Source of the DNA: Lapidilactobacillus bayanensis
GTDB taxonomy: Bacteria; Bacillota; Bacilli; Lactobacillales; Lactobacillaceae
DNA: 32,133 nucleotides
Direction: 5' to 3'
Assembly (NCBI RefSeq): GCF_003946695.1
Contig: NZ_RHOX01000024.1
Span: 1 to 32,133 of the forward strand
The position numbers and the translations under genes are program-made. Positions 7,859 through 16,825 of this stretch are shown here, one piece after another (positions within the stretch are counted from its first letter, which is position 1; the number at the start of each line of letters is the position of its first letter). The notes under the pieces are model-generated. The model saw nothing but the letters and a program-made list of their open reading frames with translations. It did no database searches and was not told the origin of the DNA.

Positions 7859-9262
7859 ATGATTGATTGGCAAGCAGAAGTAGAGAAGCGCCAAGATGAC
7901 TTATTGGCAGACTTAGAAGCTATTCTTCGCATCGACAGTGAACGTGATGTGGCACATGCCACCAAAGATTATCCATTAGGTGCAGGCCCAGCCGAGGCTT
8001 TAACGCAAATGTTGACCATTGCGCAACGTGATGGCTTCACCACCAAGAATGTAGAAAATGTTGCCGGCCGAATTGAATTTGGCGCAGGTGACGAAATACT
8101 AGGCATTTTAGCACACATGGACGTTGTGCCGGCTGGCGACGGTTGGCAGACGAAGCCATTCGAACCAACAATTGTCGATGGTCATTTGATTGCGCGCGGC
8201 AGTGCCGATGACAAAGGTCCAGCAATGGCGGCTTATTATGCTCTGAAAATTATTAAAGAATTAGGATTGCCTGTTTCTAAAACGGTTCATTATATTTTTG
8301 GTACTGATGAAGAAAGCGAATGGGTCGGCATTGAGCGTTACCTAGAAGTTGAACCAACCCCAGACTTTGGATTCTCGCCGGACGCCGAATTTCCAATTAT
8401 CAACGGCGAAAAAGGTATTGCTGACTTCAAGATTAATTTCAAATCAGAATTATCGACCGTTGGTGAAATCCGTTTAATGAACTTCACTAGTGGTCTGCGC
8501 GACAACATGGTACCACAAACGGCAACGGCAACAGTCGAAGGTCATCAATTGGACCAATTAAGTGATCAATTCGTTGCTTTCGCTGCTGAAAATGGTTTAG
8601 TCGCTGATGTACAAGTGGCGGATCACCAAACTGTTTTTAACTTAACTGGTAAAGGCGCTCACGCACTTGAACCTCGTGCCGGCGTTAATGCCGCTACTTA
8701 CTTGGCTACTTTCTTAACTGACTTGCCATTAGATTCTGCTGGTCACGAATACGTTACCGTCATTAAAGATCACTTCCATTTAGATTCACGTGGTGCTAAC
8801 TTAGGCATTGAATATACCGACGACTTAATGGGCGAATTAACAGCCAGCCCCGATATTTTCCGTTACGATGTTGAAAACGGCGGTCACGTCATCTTAAATG
8901 TTCGTTTCCCTCAAGGTATTACAGCCGAAGTGATCAATGCGAATATCGCTAAAACCATTGACCATGCCAACATCAACAGCGAAGTTTATGGTCGTGTGGA
9001 AACACCACATTATGTCCCAGCTGATGATCCATTGGTCAAGACATTATTAAGTGTTTACGAAAAGCAAACCGGTGAGAAAGGTCACGAACAAATCATCGGT
9101 GGTGGTACTTATGGCCGAATTCTAGATCGCGGTGTTGCCTTCGGAGCACAATTCCCAGGTCAACCAAATGTCATGCACCAAGCTAACGAGTACATGCCAA
9201 TTGCTGATATCCTACGCGCAACGGCTATCTACGCCGAAGCAATTTACGAATTAGTAAAGTAA
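7859..9262 (+). CDS. pepV: dipeptidase PepV (M20 family)
   Basis: This cytoplasmic zinc dipeptidase releases amino acids from a broad range of dipeptides at the end of peptide utilisation in lactic acid bacteria. The M20 signatures are clear: LAHMDVVPAGDGW (metal-binding H and catalytic D, about residues 85-100), ARGSADDKGP (bridging D), FGTDEESEW (catalytic and metal-binding E) and the C-terminal GGGTYGRI. The lid domain lies between. Length (467 aa) is typical of PepV. The ribosome-binding site AAGAGGA precedes the ATG. It is 24 bp downstream of the ArsR-type gene and probably part of the same transcript, ended by the terminator at 9274. Confidence 0.93.
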   Translation: MIDWQAEVEKRQDDLLADLEAILRIDSERDVAHATKDYPLGAGPAEALTQMLTIAQRDGFTTKNVENVAGRIEFGAGDEILGILAHMDVVPAGDGWQTKPFEPTIVDGHLIARGSADDKGPAMAAYYALKIIKELGLPVSKTVHYIFGTDEESEWVGIERYLEVEPTPDFGFSPDAEFPIINGEKGIADFKINFKSELSTVGEIRLMNFTSGLRDNMVPQTATATVEGHQLDQLSDQFVAFAAENGLVADVQVADHQTVFNLTGKGAHALEPRAGVNAATYLATFLTDLPLDSAGHEYVTVIKDHFHLDSRGANLGIEYTDDLMGELTASPDIFRYDVENGGHVILNVRFPQGITAEVINANIAKTIDHANINSEVYGRVETPHYVPADDPLVKTLLSVYEKQTGEKGHEQIIGGGTYGRILDRGVAFGAQFPGQPNVMHQANEYMPIADILRATAIYAEAIYELVK

Positions 9263-9273
9263 TTAAAGACAAT

Positions 9274-9304
9274 AAAAAGGTTAGGAGCAATCCTAGCCTT
9301 TTTG
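9274..9304 (+). terminator. rho-independent terminator of pepV
   Basis: The stem AAAAAGGTTAGGA / TCCTAGCCTTTTT closes on a GCAA tetraloop (one G-U pair) and ends in a T run, 11 bp after the pepV stop codon. Confidence 0.85.
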
Positions 9305-9344
9305 TGTGATTAAAAATATTAATTTAGTATTTACTCCGCAATTC

Positions 9345-9899
9345 TTTGCGCTTGCGCAAAGGTTGCTTATGGAACGTGGTGGACTCGCTTAATTAGGATA
9401 GCGGCAACTAAAACTGTTTTGTTGTGGTTCTTCGCACTTGCGCAAAGGTTGTTTATGAAGCGTGCGGATACCGTGAGGGAAAATAAATACTTTCGCTGGA
9501 ACGTGGTGGACACTGCTTGAAGCCAATTTTTACAAAATTGTCTCCAAGACAGGTCTTGTAGTAACAGCTAAAGCTGCAACTACAATCTCACCACTGAGCG
9601 GTATTTATTTTCCCTCACTAGACAAACGAACGGGCAACCTTTGCGCAAGCGCTGAATTAACGTGTAGTTGGGCCGCTTCTAATTTTTAGAAGCACAAATT
9701 TGCAGTTAAATCGCACTAACACACTTCAGTCAGTGCCGGAGGGAAATCGCGGTCAGCTGTGAAATTCTCGTTAGCGATTTATCGCTTACAAGAAGGCCGA
9801 GCTTTAAGACAATCGTAGATTGGCTTAAAGTCGAGCCCACAGCGTTCCACCAGCGTATTTTCCGTAGGCACGAAGAACTGCGACATAACGGTTCTAGGA
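9345..9899 (+). repeat. copy B of the structured TIR-bounded repeat
   Basis: Same orientation as copy A. The main element runs from about 9407 (ACTAAAACTGTTTTGTTG) to 9898 (CATAACGGTTCTAGG). A partial duplicate of the left module (GCGCTTGCGCAAAGGTTGC at about 9348) precedes it. Outer stem: 9434-9452 with 9634-9652. The 18-bp stem GTGAGGGAAAATAAATAC (9473-9490) pairs perfectly with 9601-9618. Inner hairpins CTTGGAG...CTCCAAG and TTGTAGT...ACTACAA replace the different hairpins of copies A and D. The 3' hairpin reads GCGAT/ATCGC where copy C has GTGGT/ACCAC. The whole 9263-9955 gap contains only the pepV terminator and this element. Confidence 0.85.
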
Positions 9900-9955
9900 C
9901 TTCGCACTTATAACAAGGCTTGTATTTCAAACTATAAACAATCATCTATCCGTAT

Positions 9956-10417
9956 CTATTTTGCAGCCCAGAGTAATTCAAACGTTTCGCAAACAATCAG
10001 GTCTGTCTCGAAGAAATGATGATTAGCCGCTTCTGCTTCTTCACTAAAGAACTCCCAGTGTACTTCACGCCAATAATCGAGGCTTAAGTCGCCCTCACCC
10101 TCTAATTTTGCATGCTCAGCTGTTACGTCGGCAAAGGGGATAACGTCGATTTTAGTCGTGCGAATCACACAGATTGGTGACTGGTGGCCGTCTAAAATGA
10201 TGTTGTAGTCGCCCACCTTAGGAATTGGTTCGTTTGTCCAACGATAAAGTTGATATAAGGAAGCCGTGGCGGTCTTTTTACCGGCAATAACCAACGCAGA
10301 TAGCTGATCTGCTTGATCTGCAGTACCGCCAAACGACCAAGCTAAATATTTATCCCCGGCATCAGGATATTGCTTCTTAAACTCTTCCCAGAATTCTGAG
10401 ACTGCTAAACTTGACAT
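9956..10417 (-). CDS. ASCH domain protein
   Basis: This 153-aa soluble protein belongs to the ASCH (PUA-like fold) family, proposed to bind RNA or act in nucleic-acid-related control. Visible marks are FGGTADQADQLSALVIAGKK (GxKxAT element continuing into TATASLY), PKVGDYNIILDGHQSPICVIRTTKIDVIPF, and the late LSLDYWREVHWEFF. Start choice: the second ATG (10417) is eight bases after AAGGAG; the first ATG (10423) is only two bases from it. It is divergent from the penicillin-binding protein gene and has no operon partner. Biochemical role is not assignable from sequence. Confidence 0.85.
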   Translation of the reverse strand: MSSLAVSEFWEEFKKQYPDAGDKYLAWSFGGTADQADQLSALVIAGKKTATASLYQLYRWTNEPIPKVGDYNIILDGHQSPICVIRTTKIDVIPFADVTAEHAKLEGEGDLSLDYWREVHWEFFSEEAEAANHHFFETDLIVCETFELLWAAK

Positions 10418-10562
10418 TATCATTGCTCCTTACCATCATTCAATAATTTAAGAATAGCCGATTAACTACTTAAAGACAAATCTAAACTAAAGACCGACTT
10501 AAAAGAAGTGCCAACTTTTTAAGATAGCTTATCAATTATTTCAGATCAAAAGTCATAGAAAG

Positions 10563-10588
10563 TTAACAATCTGTTAACAGTTTTAACG
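10563..10588 (+). promoter_or_regulatory. TTAACA direct repeats upstream of the PBP gene (PhoP/WalR-type response-regulator site)
   Basis: Two perfect TTAACA hexamers (10563-10568 and 10574-10579) are spaced by 5 bp, an 11-bp period, and a third TTAACG follows at 10583-10588. This is the architecture of OmpR-family sites. The overlapping reading AGTTAA-CAATC-TGTTAA differs by one base from the WalR consensus TGTWAH-N5-TGTWAH. A -10-like TATAAT lies at 10617-10622. Which regulator binds is an inference. Confidence 0.4.
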
Positions 10589-10658
10589 AAATAAACTTTA
10601 AGAATAGGAATTGTTATATAATTCTAAGGTGTAACTATGAAAAAAGGTGGCGTTATCT

Positions 10659-13247
10659 TTGAACGAGCCCCAAAATTGGTGGACGAAATTCCTAACTGCA
10701 CTACAAAATTTTAGACAAAAGTTAGTGCACTTACCTCAAGATTCCACTCAGCAGTCACGTTCATCTTCTCAATCTAGACGACAAACAAGTCATCAGCGGC
10801 AACTTCAGACGCCCAATGATTGGCAGTTTAAATTCAATGTGGTTATGAGCACCATTCGCTCCTTAACACTTTTTTTGGTTGCCCTACTTTTTGTTGGCGG
10901 TGGTTTGGCTTTTGGTCTGCTATTAGGTTATTTCAGCGGCTTAATGAGTCAAGAATCGGTACCAACTTATACCAGTATGAAACGACAAATTAGTGATGTA
11001 AAACAGTCTTCTGAATTATACTTCGCGGATAACGTTAAGCTGGATAATGTTAAGAGCGACTTGTTGCGCAAGCAAGTTTCATCTTCAGAGATGTCCCCTT
11101 ACTTGAAGGAAGCCATTGTTGCCACTGAAGATAGCGACTTTTACAATCATAATGGTGTTGTTCCTAAGTCATTGATCCGAGCCGTTTTAGGTGAAGTAAC
11201 CGGTGCTAGTGTCCAAACTGGTGGGTCGACTTTAACACAACAGCTGGTTAAGATGCAGTTGCTTTCGTCTGAAACAACTTGGAAGCGGAAAGCCACCGAA
11301 ATCATGTTAGCCATGCGGGTTAACAAATATTTCAGCAAAGATGATGTACTAGAATCTTATCTCAATGTGGCAACTTTTGGTCGTAACAATGCCGGTCAGA
11401 ATATTGCTGGAGTTGAAGAGGCGGCTCAAGGATTGTTCGGAGTTAGTGCCAAGAATCTATCCCTACCCCAGGCCGCATTTATTGCAGGTTTACCGCAAAG
11501 CCCCTCTATCTATACGCCTTACAAGCAAGATGGTAGCTTGAAGAAAGATCTTTCATTGGGATTGAAGCGTAAAGATATTGTGTTATTCCGCATGTATCGC
11601 AATGGCAATATTACGAACAAACAATATCAAGCTGCCAAAAAAGTTAATTTAACCACTCAATTCCAAGCACAAGGCACCGCTACTAAGCAAACAGTGAAAT
11701 ATGGTTATGTTTATAACTTACTATTGTCCCGAGCACGAACGATTTTAATTAAACAACTGGTTAGACAAGATAATCGTGATTTAACTAAGGTTAAGGCTGA
11801 CAGCGCACTTTACAAAACTTACTATAATCAGGCCGATACGTTACTGAAACAAAAAGGTTATCGCATTGACAGCACGATTAATAAATCAATCTATGACGAA
11901 TTACAAACTGCGACTTCACAAGCAAGTTATACTCTTGGTCAAAGTTATACGGAAACTGCCTATGATAACAACTTGAAGAAGCAAGTTACCGTTACTGAAC
12001 CCGTTCAAGTTGGTAGTGTTGTTTTAGATAATACCACTGGTAAAGTGTTAGCTTTTGTCGGCGGACGTAATTATGATGACAACCAAGTCAATCATGCTTT
12101 TGACACCCTGCGCTCTCCAGGTTCAACAATGAAACCATTGTTAGTCTACGGCCCAGCAGTCGAAAACAAAGTAATTAACACGCAAACTCAAATCGCTGAT
12201 TTTCCTCAAAATTTCAATGGTTACAAACCATCCGACTTTGGGCAAACGTCGCTTAATAAGTTTGTTTCAGCAACCACAGCTCTGGCGCATTCGTATAACT
12301 TACCAACGGTTAACTTATATAACTATCTGCTCAATCAGACTAGTGTTAAACCAGCTGATTATCTGAAGAAGATGGGCATTACTTTAACAACCAAGGAAAT
12401 TTCTGAATTGGGAATTGCGTTAGGCGGTACATCTCAAGGTATTTCTGTTCAACAAGATGCCAGTGCCTTTGCCACTTACGCAAATAACGGAACGCACATT
12501 GATCCCTACGTCATTAGTAAAATCACTGCGCCTGATGGTCAAGTTGTTTATCAACATCAAGAAACCAAAACTTCTGTCTTTACACCAAGTACAACTTATA
12601 TTATGCAACACTTGCTCAAGGAAGTTGTTAAGTCAGGTACGGCCAGCTCATTATCATGGCGGCTCAACTTTAATACCGACAATGTTTGGGGTAAAACTGG
12701 TACCACCAATGACAACAAAGATATCTGGTTTGTTGGTTCCACACCAGGAATTACCATGGCAACCTGGATGGGTTACGATAATTTCTACGGTAACCAACAT
12801 AGCTTAAACACAACCGCCAGTTCAACCAACTTAAATTACTGGTCAACCATGGCTAACGCGATTTACGCCAATCAACCTGACTTGCTGAAGCTTGATAATA
12901 GCATGTCGAAACCAAGCGGCGTCAAATCACATTCAGTTCTTGAAACAACCGGCACCAAGGCTGGTAAGGTTACAGTCGATAACAAAACAATCACTTTGAA
13001 GGGTAACATGGTCACCGCACTCTTCAACAATGACGATGCCAGTGATGCAAAAGCTGATTTTGCAATCGGTGGTACAGATAAAAGTTACAAACTCTTCTAT
13101 GACAATTATAATGGTACCAGCAATGCCTACGGGAAGAGCGTTAGAATGGATGCTAAGGGCAACGTGCTTGATAGTAACGGTAATATCGTTAAAGATGATG
13201 ACGACACAACCTCATCATCAAGTTCAAGTAGCTCATCTAATAATTAA
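10659..13247 (+). CDS. class A penicillin-binding protein (bifunctional transglycosylase/transpeptidase, PBP1A/2A type)
   Basis: This membrane enzyme polymerises lipid II and cross-links peptidoglycan. Numbering is from the TTG start. Residues 1-60 are a polar, Q/S/R-rich cytoplasmic segment, followed by one membrane helix at about 69-94. The GT51 domain has its catalytic Glu in ATEDSDFYNHNG (about residue 157) and GGSTLTQQLVK. The transpeptidase has the nucleophile motif STMK (about 489-492), SYN (about 545-547) and KTGT (about 679-682). The C-terminus ends in a D/S-rich tail. Start choice: TTG at 10659 is eight bases after AAAGGTGG; the in-frame GTG at 10647 overlaps that site. The gene is monocistronic, with TTAACA repeats upstream and a strong terminator downstream. 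Confidence 0.93.
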   Translation: MNEPQNWWTKFLTALQNFRQKLVHLPQDSTQQSRSSSQSRRQTSHQRQLQTPNDWQFKFNVVMSTIRSLTLFLVALLFVGGGLAFGLLLGYFSGLMSQESVPTYTSMKRQISDVKQSSELYFADNVKLDNVKSDLLRKQVSSSEMSPYLKEAIVATEDSDFYNHNGVVPKSLIRAVLGEVTGASVQTGGSTLTQQLVKMQLLSSETTWKRKATEIMLAMRVNKYFSKDDVLESYLNVATFGRNNAGQNIAGVEEAAQGLFGVSAKNLSLPQAAFIAGLPQSPSIYTPYKQDGSLKKDLSLGLKRKDIVLFRMYRNGNITNKQYQAAKKVNLTTQFQAQGTATKQTVKYGYVYNLLLSRARTILIKQLVRQDNRDLTKVKADSALYKTYYNQADTLLKQKGYRIDSTINKSIYDELQTATSQASYTLGQSYTETAYDNNLKKQVTVTEPVQVGSVVLDNTTGKVLAFVGGRNYDDNQVNHAFDTLRSPGSTMKPLLVYGPAVENKVINTQTQIADFPQNFNGYKPSDFGQTSLNKFVSATTALAHSYNLPTVNLYNYLLNQTSVKPADYLKKMGITLTTKEISELGIALGGTSQGISVQQDASAFATYANNGTHIDPYVISKITAPDGQVVYQHQETKTSVFTPSTTYIMQHLLKEVVKSGTASSLSWRLNFNTDNVWGKTGTTNDNKDIWFVGSTPGITMATWMGYDNFYGNQHSLNTTASSTNLNYWSTMANAIYANQPDLLKLDNSMSKPSGVKSHSVLETTGTKAGKVTVDNKTITLKGNMVTALFNNDDASDAKADFAIGGTDKSYKLFYDNYNGTSNAYGKSVRMDAKGNVLDSNGNIVKDDDDTTSSSSSSSSSNN

Positions 13248-13261
13248 ATAATTAACCAACC

Positions 13262-13295
13262 AGAGCCTAGAGGAAATTCTCTAGGCTCTATTTTG
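13262..13295 (+). terminator. rho-independent terminator of the PBP gene
   Basis: A perfect 11-bp stem AGAGCCTAGAG / CTCTAGGCTCT with a 6-nt loop is followed by ATTTTG, 14 bp after the PBP stop codon. Confidence 0.88.
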
Positions 13296-13334
13296 ATACG
13301 AAATTACTAGATCAGGGTTCTTTATGCTTTTAGA

Positions 13335-14263
13335 TGAAACTTGCCACGTTGTTGCGGCAGCAAAAGAAGACTTAGTGCTGCATTAGTAACCGAATAGTGG
13401 AAACTAAAACTGTTATGTTGTGGTTCTACGCGCTTGCGTAAAGGTTGCATACGAAACGTGCGCGTTGTCGTGGCGACGAAAGAATGCTTGGTGCTGATTA
13501 AGACAGTGGAAACTAAAACTACTATTTTTTGCTTCTTCGCGCTTACGCAAAGGTTGCATATGAAGTGTGCGAGTACCGTGAGGGAAAATAAATACGTGTC
13601 GCTGGAACGTGGTGGACGCTGCTTGGAGCCAATTTTTACAAAATTGTCTCCAAGACAGGTCTTGTAGTAACAGCTAAAGCTGCAACAACAATCTCACCAC
13701 TGAGCGGTATTTATTTTCCCTCACTTAACAAACAAGATGGCAACCTTTGCGCAAGCGCTGAATTGATGAGTGGTTAGACAACTTCCAATTTTTAGAAGCA
13801 CAAATTTGCAATTAAATCACACCACATCTCGTTTGTCAGTGCCGGAGGGAAATCGCGGTCAGCTGCGGCATTCTTGTTGGTGGTTTACCACTTACAAGAA
13901 AGTTTGTATTTGAGACAAATCGGTTTTGATTTGGCTCAAATCAAACTCGCAGCGTTCCACCAGCGTATTTCCCGCAGGCACGGAGAACAGTAACATAACA
14001 GTTCTAGGTTTTACCATTTACAACAAAACATGTATTTGAGACAAATCGGTTTTTGATTTGGCTCAAATCAAACTCGCAGCGTTCCACCAGCGTATTTCCC
14101 GCAGGCACGGAGAACAGCAACATAACAGTTCTAGGTTTTACCATTTACAACAAAACATGTACTTGAGACAAGTCGGGCTTTAATTTGGTTCAAATCAAAC
14201 CCACAGCGTCCCACCAGCGCATTTCCCGCAGGCACGAAGAACAGCAACATAACAATTCTAGGG
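13335..14263 (+). repeat. copy C, the largest copy of the structured repeat, with tandemly expanded ends
   Basis: Same orientation as A and B. The left module occurs as partial tandem copies: AGTGGAAACTAAAACT at about 13396 and again at about 13505, each followed by a GCGCTTGCG- or GCGCTTACG-type segment. Main stems: outer 13539-13557 with 13740-13758; 18-bp GTGAGGGAAAATAAATAC (13578-13595) with a perfect partner (13707-13724). Inner hairpins are as in copy B. After the GTGCCGGAGGGAAATCGCGG segment (about 13837) and the hairpin TTCTTGT..ACAAGAA, the right-end module is present three times. No gene is present in 13248-14328 apart from the two flanking terminators. Confidence 0.87.
13905..14263 (+). 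repeat. three tandem ~126-bp units at the right end of repeat copy C
   Basis: Units start at TGTATTTGAG (13905), TGTATTTGAG (14031) and TGTACTTGAG (14158). Each holds a TTTGAG..CTCAAA-type hairpin, the GCGTTCCACCAGCG segment (GCGTCCCACCAGCG in the third), a CGCAGGCACG segment and the terminal AACATAACA(G/A)TTCTAGG. Units 1 and 2 are nearly identical; unit 3 has diverged. Confidence 0.9.
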
Positions 14264-14285
14264 CTTGGCACTTATCGCAAGGTAC

Positions 14286-14314
14286 AAAAAAATCAGCAGA
14301 TTTCACTGCTGATC
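14286..14314 (-). terminator. rho-independent terminator of ccpA
   Basis: On the minus strand the stem ATCAGCAG / CTGCTGAT (14313-14292) is followed by a run of seven T, 15 bp after the ccpA stop codon. Confidence 0.88.
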
Positions 14315-14328
14315 TTAAGTAACTAAAT

Positions 14329-15330
14329 TTATTTAGTTGAATTCCGCGTGATGATGCTATGTGGTAGCATGACCGTATTTTGTTCGATCTCTTCCTTATT
14401 CATCATCTTGGTTAATAAACGCATCGCAACTGCACCAATATCATAGAGTGGTTGTGCAATTGAGGTTAATTTCGGCCGCACAATTTCGGTCAAAATTGTG
14501 TTATTGCTCGTGATGATTTCGAAATCTTCAGGAATCTTAGCACCGGTATCAATCCCGCCATTTAAAAAGCCAACTGCTAATTCATCGTCTGTTATGACAG
14601 CAGCGGTTGCGCCAGCATGTTTAACAGCATCCCAAACGGCTTCTCCAGCACGATAGCTATATTCTGTTTCAAAGACGAGACTTTCATCATAAGCAATTTT
14701 AGCATCAGCTAAAGCGGTCTGATAGCCCTTTAAACGGTATTGACCATTGATTGGATCACTTAAAGGACCCGTCACAAAAGCAATATGTTGATTGCCAGTA
14801 CTAATTAAGCGAGCAGTTGCTTCCTTAACAGCGGCTACATAATCAATATTAACACTGCCAATCTTACCGGATGGGTCGACCGTCCCTGCTAAAACGACTG
14901 GTGTCTTGCTGCGATCCAATTCTTTACGGATTGAATCATCAATATTTTGACCCATATAGATCAAGCCATCAACTTGTTTAGCTAAAATACTTTCTAGAAC
15001 TGTGTTAACCTTATGCTTGCCTTCATCAGCACTAGCTAAAATAATGTTGTACTTATACATTGTCGCAACGTCGTTAATACCACGTGCTAATGATGCATAG
15101 AAGATATTAGTAATGTCTGGGATTAACACGCCGACAGTCGTTGTCCGATGACTAGCAAGTCCTCGTGCCACAGCATTAGGGCGATAATCTAATTTTTCAA
15201 TCACCTTTAACACTTTTTCCCGTGTGTCAGGACGGACGTTAGGATTGCCATTAACGACCCGAGAAACTGTTGCCATTGAGACGCTTGCTTCGCGGGCAAC
15301 ATCATAAATTGTAATTGTTTGTTTTTCCAT
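14329..15330 (-). CDS. ccpA: catabolite control protein A (LacI/GalR family)
   Basis: This is the global carbon-catabolite regulator of Firmicutes. With HPr-Ser46-P it binds cre sites to repress or activate carbon-use genes. The N-terminal LacI-type helix-turn-helix is at residues 7-26 (IYDVAREASVSMATVSRVVN), followed by the hinge helix RPNAVARGLAS. The periplasmic-binding-protein-like effector core begins TTVGVLIPDITNIFYASLARG. Length (333 aa) is exactly that expected. The divergent arrangement with pepQ and the nearby ytxG-ytxH pair are classical for this gene in lactobacilli. A GGGGAAC ribosome-binding site precedes the ATG. A cre-like site overlaps the -35 region, indicating autoregulation. 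Confidence 0.96.
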   Translation of the reverse strand: MEKQTITIYDVAREASVSMATVSRVVNGNPNVRPDTREKVLKVIEKLDYRPNAVARGLASHRTTTVGVLIPDITNIFYASLARGINDVATMYKYNIILASADEGKHKVNTVLESILAKQVDGLIYMGQNIDDSIRKELDRSKTPVVLAGTVDPSGKIGSVNIDYVAAVKEATARLISTGNQHIAFVTGPLSDPINGQYRLKGYQTALADAKIAYDESLVFETEYSYRAGEAVWDAVKHAGATAAVITDDELAVGFLNGGIDTGAKIPEDFEIITSNNTILTEIVRPKLTSIAQPLYDIGAVAMRLLTKMMNKEEIEQNTVMLPHSIITRNSTK

Positions 15331-15371
15331 GTTTGGTTTGTTCCCCTTATGTTTTCATAGTTTTCCATTTT

Positions 15372-15409
15372 AATTTATCACTACATAGCAATAAATGCAA
15401 GCGTTTTTA
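15372..15409 (-). promoter_or_regulatory. ccpA promoter with overlapping cre-like operator
   Basis: On the minus strand: -35 TTGCAT (15400-15395), a 17-bp spacer and -10 TAAATT (15377-15372). ATGCAAGCGTTTTTA (15395-15409, plus strand) matches the cre consensus WTGNAANCGNWNNCW at all but one position and covers the -35. A second, weaker cre-like sequence (centre CG at 15431-15432, two mismatches) lies further toward pepQ. Confidence 0.6.
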
Positions 15410-15486
15410 TATATTTTTGTGAAAATAAATCGCTTTCAACTATTTTCCTTTCAAAACTCTTTCATTAAATGAGCTATGCAAAAATA

Positions 15487-15495
15487 TGTTATACT
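15487..15495 (+). promoter_or_regulatory. extended -10 promoter of pepQ
   Basis: TGTTATACT gives a TG extension at 15487-15488 and a -10 TATACT at 15490-15495, about 35 bp before the pepQ start. No good -35 is visible at normal spacing. This sequence would fall inside an alternative, longer pepQ reading frame, which argues against that upstream start. Confidence 0.55.
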
Positions 15496-15529
15496 GGCAT
15501 TGAAACTTTACTGGAAAGGAATCCTCCCT

Positions 15530-16633
15530 ATGAAAAAACTTGAATCATTACAAAATTGGGTTCAGGACCAACACCTTGATGTCGTTTATATTAGCGATCC
15601 CAATAGTGTTGCTTACTTCACCAATTTTATTTCTGATGCACACGAGCGAATTCTCGGCTTGTTCGTGTTCGCTGATGCTGAACCATTTATGTTCGCGCCA
15701 GAATTATCAATTGGCTCTGCTAAAAAAGCCGGTTGGACTGGTGATATTTATGGCTACTTAGATCATCAGAAGCCATTTGCAATGATTGCAGATTTAATCA
15801 AACAGAGAACCAGTCACTATTCAGTCTGGGGCTTAGAAAAAGATAGCCTCCCTGTTGAACGTTTCGAATTAGTCCGGGAACAATTCCCGAATGCCACATT
15901 CCCAGCTAACGTATCTGAATGTGTTCGCCAAATGAAGCTTTTCAAAACACCTGGTGAAATCAACTTAATGGAAGAAGCTGGCGAGCAAGCTGATTTAGCC
16001 TTTACGCTTGGATTTAATGCGATCCAAGAAGGTCGCACTGAACAAGATGTTGTTGCGGAAATCCAATACGGCTTAATGAAGCAAGGTATTATGGAAATGA
16101 GCTTTGACACAATCGTTCAAGCAGGTGCTAACGCGGCTAATCCTCATGGCGGACCCGAAAAAGACAAAATCCAGCCTAACCAAATGGTACTGTTTGATCT
16201 GGGGACCAACAATAAAGGTTATATGAGTGATGCCAGTCGAACAGTTGCCTTTGGTCAATTAAGTGACAAACAGCGCGAGATTTATGATGTTTGTTTAGAA
16301 GCTCAGCTAACAGCACAGGATGCTGTCAAGCCAGGTATTACTGCCGCCCAATTAGATAAAGTTGCCCGTGATATCATTACTAAAGCTGGTTATGGCGAAT
16401 ACTTTATTCACCGTCTTGGCCATGGCATTGGAACGTCAACTCATGAATTCCCATCGATTATGGAAGGCAACAACATGGAATTGCAACCTGGTATGTGTTT
16501 CTCAATTGAACCAGGCATTTACATTCCCAACTTCGCCGGCGTTCGGATTGAAGATTGCGTTCACGTTACCGAAAATGGTTGCAAAGCTTTCACCCACACT
16601 TCAAAGGCCTTAAATCATATTCCAGTTCACTAA
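15530..16633 (+). CDS. pepQ: Xaa-Pro dipeptidase (prolidase) PepQ
   Basis: This cytoplasmic M24 metallopeptidase cleaves dipeptides with C-terminal proline, completing casein/peptide breakdown. Length is 367 aa. The creatinase-like N-terminal domain (about 1-125) is followed by the pita-bread catalytic domain with metal ligands in VLFDLGTNNKGYMSDASR (two Asp), RLGHGIGTSTHE (His), FSIEPGIYI (Glu) and GVRIEDCVHV (Glu). Start choice: the ATG at 15530 has AAAGGA nine bases upstream. An in-frame ATG at 15476 lies upstream of the -10 element and has no ribosome-binding site. It is divergent from ccpA, with cre-like sites between, so catabolite control is likely. Confidence 0.94.
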   Translation: MKKLESLQNWVQDQHLDVVYISDPNSVAYFTNFISDAHERILGLFVFADAEPFMFAPELSIGSAKKAGWTGDIYGYLDHQKPFAMIADLIKQRTSHYSVWGLEKDSLPVERFELVREQFPNATFPANVSECVRQMKLFKTPGEINLMEEAGEQADLAFTLGFNAIQEGRTEQDVVAEIQYGLMKQGIMEMSFDTIVQAGANAANPHGGPEKDKIQPNQMVLFDLGTNNKGYMSDASRTVAFGQLSDKQREIYDVCLEAQLTAQDAVKPGITAAQLDKVARDIITKAGYGEYFIHRLGHGIGTSTHEFPSIMEGNNMELQPGMCFSIEPGIYIPNFAGVRIEDCVHVTENGCKAFTHTSKALNHIPVH

Positions 16634-16768
16634 TTGCTTAAAACTGAAAATTAGCGCGGACGCAACTGACGACAAATAACTATTTGGCAGCAAGCAACGA
16701 CGCTACTTAAATTCAAAACGATTATTGCATAACAAAATATCCACCGCATCACTTAAATATGGTCATAC

Positions 16769-16815
16769 TAAAAAACGTCTCTGAATCAGAATTCTGATCC
16801 GGAAACGTTTTTTTA
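16769..16815. terminator. bidirectional terminator between pepQ and ytxH
   Basis: The outer arms AAAAAACGT / AACGTTTTTT enclose a second stem GAATCAGAATTCTGAT-type palindrome. Runs of A and T on the two sides allow it to serve both convergent genes. Confidence 0.8.
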
Positions 16816-16825
16816 AATTCACTTG

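Noticed and set aside
10637-10660. ATG at 10637 as the PBP start
   Set aside because: It is out of frame with the PBP; the AAAGGTGG just after it serves the TTG at 10659.
13434-13667. 77-codon plus-strand ORF in repeat copy C, and a similar minus-strand one in copy D (23216-23452)
   Set aside because: Both are translations of the same repeat read across its stems. The frame is not kept between copies A-D and there is no ribosome-binding site.
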